64,000 nt of DNA from CAZVFX01 sp964626565. Its GTDB lineage: Bacteria > Myxococcota_A > UBA9042 > CAIXZC01. Under the pieces are notes generated by a model. The model did no database searches. It was given only the letters and a program-made list of their open reading frames with translations, and was not told the DNA's origin. Of the stretch, positions 49,505-58,580 are shown in pieces. The DNA is taken from assembly GCA_964626565.1 (NCBI GenBank), contig CAZVFX010000014.1, positions 19,232 through 83,231 on the forward strand. Direction: 5' to 3'. The translations under genes were made by a program, and so were the position numbers. Within the stretch, counting starts at the first letter, position 1, and every line of letters starts with the position of its first letter.

Positions 49505-50614
49505 ATGAGAGAACCCAAAATCTCGGTACTGGTCATCGATGATCATCCGGCCAGCCGGGAATTGCTCTCCGAATACTTCGAGCAGGAAGGTGGTTACGAG
49601 GTGCTTGACGCCGGCGACGCCCGGACAGGCTTCGAGCTCTTCCGCTCCCACGATGTGGACCTGGTTCTCCTGGATGTCATGCTCCCGGACGAGAGTGGTT
49701 TCGACCTTTGTCGCCGGATGAAGAGCGTCGCGAAGAACTTCGTGCCTGTGGTGATGGTTACTGCGCTCAACAGCACCACCGACAAGGTGCAGGGTATGGA
49801 GGTGGGAGCCGACGATTTCATCAGCAAGCCGATTATTCGCGAGGAGCTGATGGCCCGCACCCGCTCCCACTTGCGCACCAAGCGGATGATGGACCGCATC
49901 GAGCAGTATCGAGCCGAGTTGAACACCTTCAATCAGCGTCTGCAGGAGCAGGTCGAAATCCGAACCCGGCAATTGCAGGGCGCCCTGGCGGAACTGAAGG
50001 ATGCGAAGGCTGAGGTGGAGGAAACGAGACACGAGATCATCGAGCGGCTCGGGGTGGCGGCCGAGTATCGCGATCAGGAAACCGGGTTGCACGTAAAGAG
50101 GATGAGCGACTACGTGTATGAGATAAGTCTCGCCCTCGATCTTCCCCAGGCGACTGCCGAATCGTTTCGCCTCGCGGCACCCATGCATGACATCGGGAAG
50201 ATGGGCGTGAGAGACCACGTGCTCTTCAAGCCGGCTCAGTTGGAGGAAGGAGAGGAGGAGCTGATCAGGCAACACACCATCATCGGCGCCAAGATTATGG
50301 CCAACCCCAGGACCGGGTTGCTCGAAATCGCTCAGCAGATGGCTCGTAGTCACCACGAGCGGTGGGACGGCGCCGGCTATCCCGACGGACTGCAAGGGGA
50401 GGAGATCCCCCTTCCGGCCAGGGTTTGTGCGGTTGCCGATGTGTTCGACGCGCTGACTTCCGAAAGGGTGTACCGCAGCGCAGTGGATACCTTCGCTGAC
50501 GCTCGTGACCGGATCGTGGCCGACGCCGGAACCGTGTTCGACCCAGAGGTCGTCAGAGCCTTTGAGCGGGCGTACGATAAGATCCTCGAGGCATGCGAAG
50601 GTGACGACCAATGA
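49505..50614 (+). CDS. Response regulator with HD-GYP domain (cyclic di-GMP phosphodiesterase type)
   Basis: 369 residues from ATG 49505. Seen: receiver (about 5-122) with VIDDHPAS, phosphoacceptor Asp in LVLLDVMLPDESG, VTA and ISKPI; a coiled-coil linker (about 125-180); and an HD-GYP domain (about 185-365) with EYRDQETGLHVKRM, MHDIGKMGVRD, RSHHERWDGAGYPDGL and ICAV-like VCAVADVFDALTS. The HD and GYP metal and substrate motifs are complete, so it should degrade cyclic di-GMP. In bacteria of this type cyclic di-GMP controls motility and polysaccharide, relevant to the first 22 kb, but a direct link is inference. It overlaps the next gene's ATG. Confidence 0.95.
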   Translation: MREPKISVLVIDDHPASRELLSEYFEQEGGYEVLDAGDARTGFELFRSHDVDLVLLDVMLPDESGFDLCRRMKSVAKNFVPVVMVTALNSTTDKVQGMEVGADDFISKPIIREELMARTRSHLRTKRMMDRIEQYRAELNTFNQRLQEQVEIRTRQLQGALAELKDAKAEVEETRHEIIERLGVAAEYRDQETGLHVKRMSDYVYEISLALDLPQATAESFRLAAPMHDIGKMGVRDHVLFKPAQLEEGEEELIRQHTIIGAKIMANPRTGLLEIAQQMARSHHERWDGAGYPDGLQGEEIPLPARVCAVADVFDALTSERVYRSAVDTFADARDRIVADAGTVFDPEVVRAFERAYDKILEACEGDDQ

Positions 50615-52128
50615 TGATCCGAGCTCTCATGGTGGTGCTGGCCGCGGGTTTGTTTGCAGGTAGCGGATGCAAGGACCGCAAAGTCGTAACGTGCAAGGCT
50701 AACGAGGCCTACGACCCCCAACTCGGGGAGTGCTACGAGTGCCCAAAGGGCACCAAGGTCGATTTCGGGTCTGCCACCTGCGTACCGACCGAGATGCCCG
50801 ACGGGGGCGCCCCCGTCGACATCAACAAAGACGCGGTTGAACCCGGCGATGTCGCGCCGCTTCCTGATGGCGAGCCCGGGAACGATGTGGAACAGATGGA
50901 CCTCGGTGAGTTGCAGGACCAGGCCGGCGGCGAGACCAAACCCGCCGGCCAGATTGGAGCCGCGTGCGACATGGATTCCGACTGTCTCGAGGGGCTTAGC
51001 TGCTTCGAGTGGGATGGCGGCTACTGCATCGCGGTGCCGTGCGGCAGCGATGAGGAGTGTCCCGAGGGTAGCCATTGTCTTCCTCTGCTGGAAAACGGGG
51101 CGGCCTGCTTTGACGAGTGCGAAAGCGACGACGAGTGCCGGGAAGGGTACGGCTGCAAGGCGATACCGATGATGACCGGGGAAACCCACATGGTCTGCCA
51201 TCCGGCTCCTGCCGAAGGTCTGGGGTTGGGCGAAGTCTGCGAAGAACATGTGGAGTGCGAGGGAGACCTCGCCTGCATCGGCCTGGGTCCGGTGAAGATG
51301 TGCACTCGCACCGGCTGCAGCTCCTTCTCCCCCTGTCCCGACGGCAGTAGCTGCATCCCCCGCGGTGTGCTCACCCTTTGCCTCCCCGATTGTGAGACCC
51401 CCGAAGAGTGTGTCGCGCTGGGCTCCGAGTTGTTGGAGTGCCAGGAGGAAGAGGACGTCCTGGAAAAAGACGTCACCGTGTGCGGCCCTGCCAGCTATGG
51501 GCTCCCCATCGGCAACTTGTGTTATTTCGGAACCGAGTGCGAGACCGGGTATTGTCACCTCCTCATTGCGGGGAAGTGTTCCGACTTGAACGCCAACGAG
51601 TGCGGCACGGACCACGACTGCGAAGAAGGGTTGTGCCTGTCTGACCCCTCCATACAGAAGGGCGTCTGTTCCAAGCCTTGCGGTCCGGGGGATAGCTGCT
51701 CGGACAGTTCATTTTGCGTCCAGACCGGGGGACTGCCTCTCTGTTTGGCCGACTGCAACAACTACGCGGAATTGTGCGGCCCTGAGGGGTTCCAGATGCA
51801 CTGCATCTATGGTGCGATCCACTACCCGCAGGCACCTAACGGCAAGTACGCCTGTTCCAAGCCGCCGGGAGGAGAGGGTGGCTCCAAATGTACCAAGGAC
51901 GGCCAGTGTTCCAGCGGGACCTGCTACGCGCCCGAGGGGGTTGAGGGCTACTGCGCGACTGCTTGCGTTGCAGACGATGAGTGTCCCTTTGGCACTCAGT
52001 GCCAGCAGGACTCGCTCTACCAGGGCGAGTTGAGGTGCACGAAGCTGTGTTTCTCCGACATCGATTGCGCCCCCGGATTTTCCTGCAAAAACACCTTCTA
52101 CTCGGAGAAAGCGTGTGTGTTGCCCTGA
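50611..52128 (+). CDS. Cys-rich surface lipoprotein
   Basis: 505 residues; the ATGATG at 50611-50616 overlaps the HD-GYP stop. Seen: lipobox GSGC (about residue 20), an Asp/Gly/Pro linker, then roughly ten repeats of the C-x5-C-x5-C-x(n)-C type (for example CDMDSDCLEGLSC, CGSDEECPEGSHC, CVADDECPFGTQC). This Dickkopf-like cysteine pattern is common in large secreted proteins of Myxococcota and relatives. No catalytic motif. Probably a disulfide-rigid surface or adhesion protein. The coupling to a cyclic di-GMP phosphodiesterase gene is notable. Confidence 0.9.
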   Translation: MMIRALMVVLAAGLFAGSGCKDRKVVTCKANEAYDPQLGECYECPKGTKVDFGSATCVPTEMPDGGAPVDINKDAVEPGDVAPLPDGEPGNDVEQMDLGELQDQAGGETKPAGQIGAACDMDSDCLEGLSCFEWDGGYCIAVPCGSDEECPEGSHCLPLLENGAACFDECESDDECREGYGCKAIPMMTGETHMVCHPAPAEGLGLGEVCEEHVECEGDLACIGLGPVKMCTRTGCSSFSPCPDGSSCIPRGVLTLCLPDCETPEECVALGSELLECQEEEDVLEKDVTVCGPASYGLPIGNLCYFGTECETGYCHLLIAGKCSDLNANECGTDHDCEEGLCLSDPSIQKGVCSKPCGPGDSCSDSSFCVQTGGLPLCLADCNNYAELCGPEGFQMHCIYGAIHYPQAPNGKYACSKPPGGEGGSKCTKDGQCSSGTCYAPEGVEGYCATACVADDECPFGTQCQQDSLYQGELRCTKLCFSDIDCAPGFSCKNTFYSEKACVLP

Positions 52129-52168
52129 ACCGGCTGCATCGGGGCGGGCGCGCGAACATACGCGTTTC

Positions 52169-52198
52169 TTGCGGAAGAGCCGGAGCGCAACCTATAAT
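52169..52198 (+). promoter_or_regulatory. Putative promoter of the receiver/histidine kinase operon
   Basis: TTGCGG at 52169-52174, an 18-base spacer and TATAAT at 52193-52198, 35 bases before the ATG at 52233. The -10 box is perfect. Confidence 0.6.
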
Positions 52199-52232
52199 GG
52201 GGTAACTTTTTGAATCGTAGTGAGGAACGAAC

Positions 52233-52814
52233 ATGACTCAAGCACATACCATTTTGCTGGTGGACGACGAAGACGCCATTCGCAAGGCGCTGAGAAGAGT
52301 GCTCAAGTACGAGCCGTACAGGATTCTTGATACGGGAGATCCCAACGAGGCGGTTGAGATCGTCAAGAATGAGCCGGTCCACCTCGTGCTCTCCGACCAT
52401 CTTATGCCCGGCATGCTGGGCATGGACCTGCTGCGGAAGGTGCGGCTCATAAAACCGGAGGTCATCCGCATCATTCTGACGGGCCACGCAGAACTGGATA
52501 TGGCCTTGCAGGCGATAAATGAGGGAGCCATCTACCGGTTCCTGCGGAAACCCTGGGACAACAACGAGGTAGCCCTTGCCGTGCGTCTGGGTATCCGCCA
52601 ATTCGAAATCGAAGATGAAAACAAACGTCTGCTGGCGCTGGTGGAAAAGCACCGGGACATTCTCAACGATCTTGAGGCCAAGAACCCGGGCGTTACCGGC
52701 CTGAAAAAGACCTCGGACGGCAAAATCGTCATTGATGAAGACGATATCCAGCAGGCGCTCGCCGAGTTTGGAGATTCGGTGCTCATCGACGACGATATTA
52801 AGAGTGGTAAGTAG
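52233..52814 (+). CDS. Response regulator receiver with C-terminal extension
   Basis: 193 residues; GTGAGGAACG precedes the ATG. Seen: receiver (about 5-120) with VDDEDAIR, phosphoacceptor Asp in LVLSDHLMPGM, LTGHAE and FLRKPWDNNE, then a helix (about 122-150) and an acidic tail (DEDDIQQALAEFGDSVLIDDD). No DNA-binding or enzyme domain is present. The FLRKPW form of the Lys loop is typical of receivers paired with HD-GYP or PAS-kinase proteins. The next gene, 45 bases on, is a receiver-PAS-histidine kinase with a similar KPW loop, its likely partner. Confidence 0.93.
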   Translation: MTQAHTILLVDDEDAIRKALRRVLKYEPYRILDTGDPNEAVEIVKNEPVHLVLSDHLMPGMLGMDLLRKVRLIKPEVIRIILTGHAELDMALQAINEGAIYRFLRKPWDNNEVALAVRLGIRQFEIEDENKRLLALVEKHRDILNDLEAKNPGVTGLKKTSDGKIVIDEDDIQQALAEFGDSVLIDDDIKSGK

Positions 52815-52859
52815 CCACATCCTGCCTGGAGAGCCGGACTTGAAATTGGAGATGATCCC

Positions 52860-54413
52860 GTGTCCCGAAAAGTACTTTGCGTAGACGATCTTCCCGAGGT
52901 GCTTTCCGCCCTCGGCGAGACTATTGAAGGTCTCGGCCTGGAGCCCGAGTGTATCGATTCTCCTCTGGCTGCGCTGGAGTGGCTCGAAGAGAATGAACCG
53001 GCCGCAATTCTAGCCGACCTGCGGATGGCCGATATTGACGGCCTTGAGTTTCATCGAAGGGCTCAGAAGCGTCATCCCAACAGCCAACGAGTACTCCTCA
53101 CCGTCTATGCCGACGTCGAGGAAGCCAGACAGGGACTCAGCGAGGGCTACATTGACTATCTGGTGATCAAGCCGTGGAAGGAGAAGCGGCTGTCCAGCGT
53201 GTTGCGGGCTGCGGTGGGTCGCTTCGCGATGCTCACGGGCACGCCCGGCCTGGCGCCTACTCCTGAGATGGTTACTCCGGACAAATCCCACGTCACCGGG
53301 GAGTTGGAGGTCATCGTCAACCGGCGCACCGCTCAGATCGAGCGAGCCAAGCGTGAATGGGAGCAGACCTTCGACGCTATTACCGACCCGCTGACCCTCG
53401 TGGACTCAGCCTTTATGCTGCAGCGAGCAAATCTGGCGACCGCGCTGCTGGCGGAGCGGGACATTCGGGAGATGCCGGGCCGGAAATGCTATCGAGTCCT
53501 CTTTGGAAGGGAAGAACCCTGCCACAATTGCCCGGTCGCCAATAGGTCCAAGAGGCTGAGACGCGGCGCCAATGAGGAGGTGGAGGTGAGCTACCCGGAG
53601 AAGGACCGGGTATTCCGGAACTCCGTTTTCATGCCTGACTCCGGCCCGCTCAAGGGTAGGTACATCTGCTACTACAAGGACATTACCGAAGAGAAGCGGC
53701 TGGGACGGCAGGTACTGCAATCGGAGAAGATGGCCGGCATCGGACAACTCGCGGGCGGAGTCGCTCACGAGTTGAACAACCCCATCGGTGTAATCCTCTC
53801 TTTCGTGCAACTCAGCAAGGCGGATGTCCTCGCCGTAGGTGACGAAGATCTTATCGACAGCCTGGAAGAGATAGAAAAGGCTGCGTTCCGTTGCAAACGC
53901 ATCGTGGGCAGTCTCCTCGATTTCTCGCGGCCTTCGCCTGATGAGGACATGAGCCTGCTCAACCTGAACGACGTCCTCGAGAATGCCATGTTCCTGGTGA
54001 GCACTCATAGCGCTACCAAGAGCTTGGGCATCGCCAAGGAGTTCCACCCGGAGTTGCCTTTCGTCGTAGCCAATGAGAACCAGCTTCTGCAGGTGTTCGT
54101 CAATTTGATCCAGAATGCAGCCCAGGCGATGAGCGGGGGCGGCACCCTCACTCTCAGGACCAAGCCGGGTGGGGAAGGGAAGGTGAGCGCCTCGGTGACC
54201 GACACCGGCGTAGGGATCGAGCGGGAAGCTCTTGAGCGCATCTTCGAGCCGTTCTACACCACCAAAGCGCCGGGGGAGGGCACCGGGCTCGGGTTGTCGG
54301 TTACGTACGGTATCGTGGAGCGGCACAAGGGCACCATCGAAGCCGAAAGCGAGCCGGGTGAGGGCACCACCTTCGTGGTTACCCTTCCCACCGAAAGGCC
54401 CGAAGAGGCGTGA
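52860..54413 (+). CDS. Receiver-PAS-histidine kinase
   Basis: 517 residues from GTG 52860. Seen: N-terminal receiver (about 3-118; VDDLPEV, Asp in AILADLRMADIDG, VIKPWK), a linker helix, a PAS domain (about 165-280) carrying a Cys motif CYRVLFGREEPCHNCPV that could bind metal or sense redox, HisKA with His in GGVAHELNNPIG, and an ATPase domain (about 395-510; NLIQNAAQAM, DTGVGI, FEPFYTTK, GEGTGLGLSV). All catalytic motifs are present, in contrast to the hybrid kinase at 34754-36373. Having the receiver in front suggests input from another phosphorelay. In an operon with the upstream receiver and downstream DUF167 gene. Confidence 0.95.
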   Translation: MSRKVLCVDDLPEVLSALGETIEGLGLEPECIDSPLAALEWLEENEPAAILADLRMADIDGLEFHRRAQKRHPNSQRVLLTVYADVEEARQGLSEGYIDYLVIKPWKEKRLSSVLRAAVGRFAMLTGTPGLAPTPEMVTPDKSHVTGELEVIVNRRTAQIERAKREWEQTFDAITDPLTLVDSAFMLQRANLATALLAERDIREMPGRKCYRVLFGREEPCHNCPVANRSKRLRRGANEEVEVSYPEKDRVFRNSVFMPDSGPLKGRYICYYKDITEEKRLGRQVLQSEKMAGIGQLAGGVAHELNNPIGVILSFVQLSKADVLAVGDEDLIDSLEEIEKAAFRCKRIVGSLLDFSRPSPDEDMSLLNLNDVLENAMFLVSTHSATKSLGIAKEFHPELPFVVANENQLLQVFVNLIQNAAQAMSGGGTLTLRTKPGGEGKVSASVTDTGVGIEREALERIFEPFYTTKAPGEGTGLGLSVTYGIVERHKGTIEAESEPGEGTTFVVTLPTERPEEA

Positions 54414-54688
54414 GCCAGGTGGCAGACGACGCCATCATCGAAGTTAGAATCCAACCAGGGGCCCGTCGCACTGAAGTGGCCGGCATGTTCGATGACAGGG
54501 TGAAAATTCGAGTGGCCGCGCGGCCGGTAGAAGGGGCTGCCAATAAGGAGCTGGTGAAGTTCCTCGCCCGCAAACTTGGCGTGTCCAAGAGCCGGGTCGC
54601 AATTCTCGGCGGTCATAAGTCGAGGAACAAACGCCTCCAGATCAGGGGGCTCGAAACTTCGGCTGCACTCACCGCTCTCCTCGACTGA
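54410..54688 (+). CDS. DUF167/YggU-family protein
   Basis: 92 residues starting at GTG 54410, which overlaps the kinase stop. Seen: the family pattern EVRIQPGARRTEVAGMF, KIRVAARPVEGAANKELVKFLA, VAILGGHKSRNKRLQI. Small alpha/beta proteins of this family are widespread in bacteria and eukaryotes with no agreed function. It is placed between a kinase and ileS; in other bacteria it often sits near housekeeping genes. Confidence 0.93.
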   Translation: MSQVADDAIIEVRIQPGARRTEVAGMFDDRVKIRVAARPVEGAANKELVKFLARKLGVSKSRVAILGGHKSRNKRLQIRGLETSAALTALLD

Positions 54689-54705
54689 AACCGGGCGCAA
54701 ATTGC

Positions 54706-54734
54706 TTGACATAAGTCGAAAAAGTCCATACAAG
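54706..54734 (+). promoter_or_regulatory. Possible promoter of ileS and the lipoprotein-processing genes
   Basis: TTGACA at 54706-54711 is a perfect -35 box; the -10 at 17 bases is TACAAG (54729-54734), a weak match. The 87-base gap contains no T-box-like structure that I can see. Confidence 0.35.
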
Positions 54735-54775
54735 CCTTCAGGTACGCGCCTGATGCAGTAAGTTAGGAGAAAACC

Positions 54776-57574
54776 GTGAATTACAAGGAAACGTTAAATC
54801 TCCCCAGAACGAAATTCAAGATGCGAGCCGGACTGCCAGTCAAAGAGCCGCTTCGGATCAAGGAATGGGACGCCGGGGCCCTCTACCATCGGATCATGGA
54901 GCGCAACGCGGACAAGCCTCGCTTCATTCTGCACGACGGCCCTCCCTATGCCAACGGGCACATCCACTCGGGGACGGTGCTGAACAAGATTTTGAAGGAT
55001 TTTATCGTCAAGCATCGGAACATGACCGGGTCTTTCTGCGAGTACATCCCCGGTTGGGACTGCCACGGGCTGCCGGTGGAGAACAACGTCGAGCGGGAAG
55101 AGGGTAGAAGCAAGGACGAGTTTTCCATCGAGGAGTTCCGCACAAAGTGCGAAGCGTACGCCCGTCGGTTTGTCGGCATCCAGCGGGAGGAGTTCAAACG
55201 CCTTGGGGTGCTTGGCCTGTGGGAAGAACCGTATCTGACCGTAGACAAGTCCTACGAGGCCACCATTGCCCGCGAGTTTGGCAAGGTGGTGGAATCCGGG
55301 GCCCTTTACAAGCGCAAGCGGCCTGTCTACTGGTGTGCTCATCACGTTACCGCACTGGCCGACGCTGAAGTGGAATATGAAGACCTCACTTCACCCTCCA
55401 TCTGGGTGAAGTTCGAGATGGGCGACGAGGTCCGGGCAAAGATCCCCGGGCTGGCCGCAGACACCAAGGCCTATGTGGTCATCTGGACTACGACACCGTG
55501 GACGCTGCCGGCAAACCTGGCCATCACGTTGCATCCGAAACTGGAGTACTCGGCTGTTGAGAGCGGCGGTGAGGTCTACCTGGTGGCCACCGACCTGGTG
55601 CGCCGTTTTACGACCGACTGCTCGCTGGCTCCTCCCCGGGAGTTGGCCATCGTCAAGGGGGCCGAGCTCGAAGGACTCAACTGCCGGCACCCCTTTGTCG
55701 ACCGGGATTCACTCATCATCATGGGCGACTTCGTATCCATAGAAACCGGCACCGGCTGCGTGCACACAGCTCCCGGGCATGGCGCCGATGACTACGAGGC
55801 GGGCCTCAGATATGGCCTCGAGGCCTACGCTCCTGTGGATGACAAGGGCAAGTTCACCGCCGAGGTGCCGGAGTACGCCGGCCGGTTTGTGTTCGAGACC
55901 GACGAGGACATCGTTGAAATGCTGGGAAGGAAAGGGGCGCTCCTGGCTCGCCGGGATATGCACCACTCCTACCCGGTATGCCAGAGATGCAAGAAGCCCA
56001 TCGTCTTTCGAGCCACCAGCCAGTGGTTTGTCGACATCGACAAGACGGGCATCAGAAAACGTGCCCTGGAGATAATCCCGGAGGTGGACTGGATTCCCCC
56101 TCGCGGCGAACAGCGTATTCTCTCCATGGTAGAGACCAGGCCGGACTGGTGTCTGTCACGACAGCGCCTGTGGGGAGTTCCCATAATTGCGTTCTACTGC
56201 AAGAAATGCGATGAGCCCCTGCTGGACGCCAACATCATTTACGGGGTGGCGGATCTGTTCGAGCAGGAGGGCGCCGCGTCCTGGTTTGCCAGGCCGGTTT
56301 CAAAGCTGGTTCCCGCGGGCACCGCGTGCCAGGCGTGCGGCCACGACGACTTCGAGAAAGAGACCGACATTGTCGATGTCTGGTTCGAGAGCGGCGTCAG
56401 CTATGCTGCCACAATCGAAAAGCGTTATGGCCCCGAGACCGTCACTGACCTTTACCTGGAGGGTAGCGACCAACACAGAGGCTGGTTCCAGTCGTCCTTG
56501 TTGGAGTCGGTAATCTCTCGTGACCGTGCACCGTTTGCTTCCGTGCTCACCCACGGCTTCGTGGTGGACGGGGACGGTCGGAAAATTTCCAAGACTCTCG
56601 GGAATTTTGTTCCGCCCGAAGAGATTATCAACAAGTACGGTGCGGAGATCTATCGCCTGTGGGTCGCGGCTGAGAATTACCAGGAGGACGTCCGGATCTC
56701 CGACGAGGTCCTCAAGACGCTGGTGGATGCCTATATGAAGATTCGGAACACCTTCCGGTTCCTGCTCGGCAATCTCGCTGGATTCGACCCGGCAACCGAC
56801 ATGGTGCCTGCCGAAGAAATGGCTCCGTTGGACCGGTACATTGTGCACCGGCTCGACGGCGTGGTGCAGCGCCTGACCACTGCCTACGAGAACTACAGGT
56901 TCCACGAGATCTTCCAGCTCACCACAAAGTTCTTTGCCGTGGAATTGTCCGCGTTCTACCTCGACTTGCTGAAGGACCGTCTTTATGTGCTGCCCGTCTT
57001 CTCCGCCGACAGGCGCAGCGCGAGAACCGCGTTGTATGAGATTCTCTCCGCCATGGTAAGGGTGCTGGCCCCGGTTTGCTCGTTTACCTGCGAGGAAGTC
57101 TGGTCGCACATGCCCAAGGGAGAAGATGACCCCGACAGCGTATTTCTGACGGATTTTCCGGGGCATCTGACGGACCGCTACCACGATGAGGAACTGGCAG
57201 AGTCATTTGCCAGGCTTCTCGAAATCAGGGAGCTGGCCAACAAGGAGATGGAGCAGAAACGGCGTGACGGAGTTATCGGGCACTCCCTCGACGCGGACGT
57301 GAGCATCATCATCGGCGATGAGCACCCGGCATATGAGGCGGTGAACCAGTACGGCGGTCTGTTGAGAGAGATGCTCATTGTCTCTTCCGTGCGTCTGGAA
57401 ACCGTACCCGGGGAGTCGCTTACATTCGAGGCCGGCCACGCGCCCGGGGAGAAGTGCGGGCGTTGTTGGAACTGGTCCGAGAGCGTTGGCGGGGACTCGG
57501 ACTTCGAAGATGTTTGTGCCCGGTGTGGAGATATCTTGCGCCAGTTGAACGTGCAACCTGCAGCCGCGGAATAG
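54776..57574 (+). CDS. ileS: Isoleucyl-tRNA synthetase
   Basis: 932 residues, typical of bacterial type enzymes. It starts at GTG 54776 with TAGGAG upstream. Seen: class I signature HIHS in PPYANGHIHSGT, the editing domain (about 200-400; WTTTPWTLPANLAI, HTAPGHGADDYEAG), CLSRQRLWGVPI, KMSKS-like KISKT in DGRKISKTLGN, the anticodon-binding domain and a C-terminal zinc finger (CGRCWNW, CARCGD). It charges tRNA-Ile in the cytoplasm. It is followed 37 bases later by lspA; the ileS-lspA pairing is common in bacteria. Confidence 0.98.
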   Translation: MNYKETLNLPRTKFKMRAGLPVKEPLRIKEWDAGALYHRIMERNADKPRFILHDGPPYANGHIHSGTVLNKILKDFIVKHRNMTGSFCEYIPGWDCHGLPVENNVEREEGRSKDEFSIEEFRTKCEAYARRFVGIQREEFKRLGVLGLWEEPYLTVDKSYEATIAREFGKVVESGALYKRKRPVYWCAHHVTALADAEVEYEDLTSPSIWVKFEMGDEVRAKIPGLAADTKAYVVIWTTTPWTLPANLAITLHPKLEYSAVESGGEVYLVATDLVRRFTTDCSLAPPRELAIVKGAELEGLNCRHPFVDRDSLIIMGDFVSIETGTGCVHTAPGHGADDYEAGLRYGLEAYAPVDDKGKFTAEVPEYAGRFVFETDEDIVEMLGRKGALLARRDMHHSYPVCQRCKKPIVFRATSQWFVDIDKTGIRKRALEIIPEVDWIPPRGEQRILSMVETRPDWCLSRQRLWGVPIIAFYCKKCDEPLLDANIIYGVADLFEQEGAASWFARPVSKLVPAGTACQACGHDDFEKETDIVDVWFESGVSYAATIEKRYGPETVTDLYLEGSDQHRGWFQSSLLESVISRDRAPFASVLTHGFVVDGDGRKISKTLGNFVPPEEIINKYGAEIYRLWVAAENYQEDVRISDEVLKTLVDAYMKIRNTFRFLLGNLAGFDPATDMVPAEEMAPLDRYIVHRLDGVVQRLTTAYENYRFHEIFQLTTKFFAVELSAFYLDLLKDRLYVLPVFSADRRSARTALYEILSAMVRVLAPVCSFTCEEVWSHMPKGEDDPDSVFLTDFPGHLTDRYHDEELAESFARLLEIRELANKEMEQKRRDGVIGHSLDADVSIIIGDEHPAYEAVNQYGGLLREMLIVSSVRLETVPGESLTFEAGHAPGEKCGRCWNWSESVGGDSDFEDVCARCGDILRQLNVQPAAAE

Positions 57575-57611
57575 GGCGCCGATTGACCCGGTGCATAGTT
57601 GAGGACCAAGA

Positions 57612-58577
57612 GTGAACCAAAAAGCTAAGCGTATAGTACTCTTTATTATCATCGCCCTGGTGGCGGCTGCGCTGGACCTGGGCACCAAGGAGTGGGCTAA
57701 GAACTCCCTGGCCAGACTGGAGCATCCCCTCGTCCTGACGGTGGGAGCCGAAGATGACGGGAAGACCGTAGAGCAGTTCCTGGCGTCGGGACCTTTCCCC
57801 GATGCGAATCCTCGGGATGTGCTGCCGCTTTCCCGTCCCCTGGAGGTCAAACCGGATGAGCCTTACCCGGTATCCAGGGTGACCAGAGACCGGGGGTATT
57901 ACCTGTTCCTCGACGATGAGCGCGAAACTCTCCCCCTCTTCGTCGCCAATCCGGCGCTCAAGGAGTTCTCCAAGAAAAGGGGAGAAGGGTTCTCTATGGC
58001 TGATTGGAAAGCTGCGTGGAAGGACCGCGTGGTGAGATGGCCGGCCCTGATCGTAGACCAGTTCTCCTTCCTCGATGAAGAGGAAGCCGCAGAACTTCTC
58101 GAAAAGAAGCTCGCCCACCCTGTCTCAATGAACCTGCCCCGCCTCAAGGGGTCCATCGTCGTGAGCGAGGGGGAGAAATACCTTCTCATCGAGCGCACTA
58201 TCGACATCATCCCCGGGTTCTTCCGGTTTATCTATGCCGAAAACCCCGGTGCGGCCTGGGGGATCCTCAGTGATGCCCCTTCGTTGGTCCGCAAGATCTT
58301 TTTGCAGTTCGTATCCCTGGCGGCCATGCTGCTGCTGTTGGTGGTAGCCTATCGTGCGCCCGACGACCAGACCGCCTCGGCTGTGGCCCTGGCGATGATT
58401 TTCGGCGGTGCGCTGGGCAATTTCGTGGACCGATTCGGCCGCCATTATGTGGTCGATTTCATCGACATGTACGTCAATACGGCCCATTGGCCTACGTACA
58501 ATGTGGCAGACATAGCCATCTCTGTGGGGGTCGGAATTCTGGCCCTCCAGGTGCTAAGAAAGAAGAGCCCGTTCTAA
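57612..58577 (+). CDS. lspA: Lipoprotein signal peptidase II with a large periplasmic insertion
   Basis: 321 residues, about twice the usual 160-180. It starts at GTG 57612 with GAGGACC upstream. Seen: membrane helix 1 with LDLGTKEWAK (residues 7-30), then about 150 inserted residues (40-190; DNA 57729-58181) with no Cys and several charged segments, then the family sequence IIPGFFRFIYAENPGAAWG, helices 2-4, GALGNFVDRFG, the first catalytic Asp282 in YVVDFID and the second Asp300 in YNVADIAI. All active-site motifs are intact, so it should cleave lipoprotein signal peptides in the inner membrane. The insertion falls in the first periplasmic loop. Between ileS and lgt. Confidence 0.95.
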   Translation: MNQKAKRIVLFIIIALVAAALDLGTKEWAKNSLARLEHPLVLTVGAEDDGKTVEQFLASGPFPDANPRDVLPLSRPLEVKPDEPYPVSRVTRDRGYYLFLDDERETLPLFVANPALKEFSKKRGEGFSMADWKAAWKDRVVRWPALIVDQFSFLDEEEAAELLEKKLAHPVSMNLPRLKGSIVVSEGEKYLLIERTIDIIPGFFRFIYAENPGAAWGILSDAPSLVRKIFLQFVSLAAMLLLLVVAYRAPDDQTASAVALAMIFGGALGNFVDRFGRHYVVDFIDMYVNTAHWPTYNVADIAISVGVGILALQVLRKKSPF

Positions 58578-58580
58578 GCC

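Noticed and set aside
54689..54775. T-box or other riboswitch before ileS
   Set aside because: The gap is only 87 bases with no specifier stem or antiterminator sequence visible.
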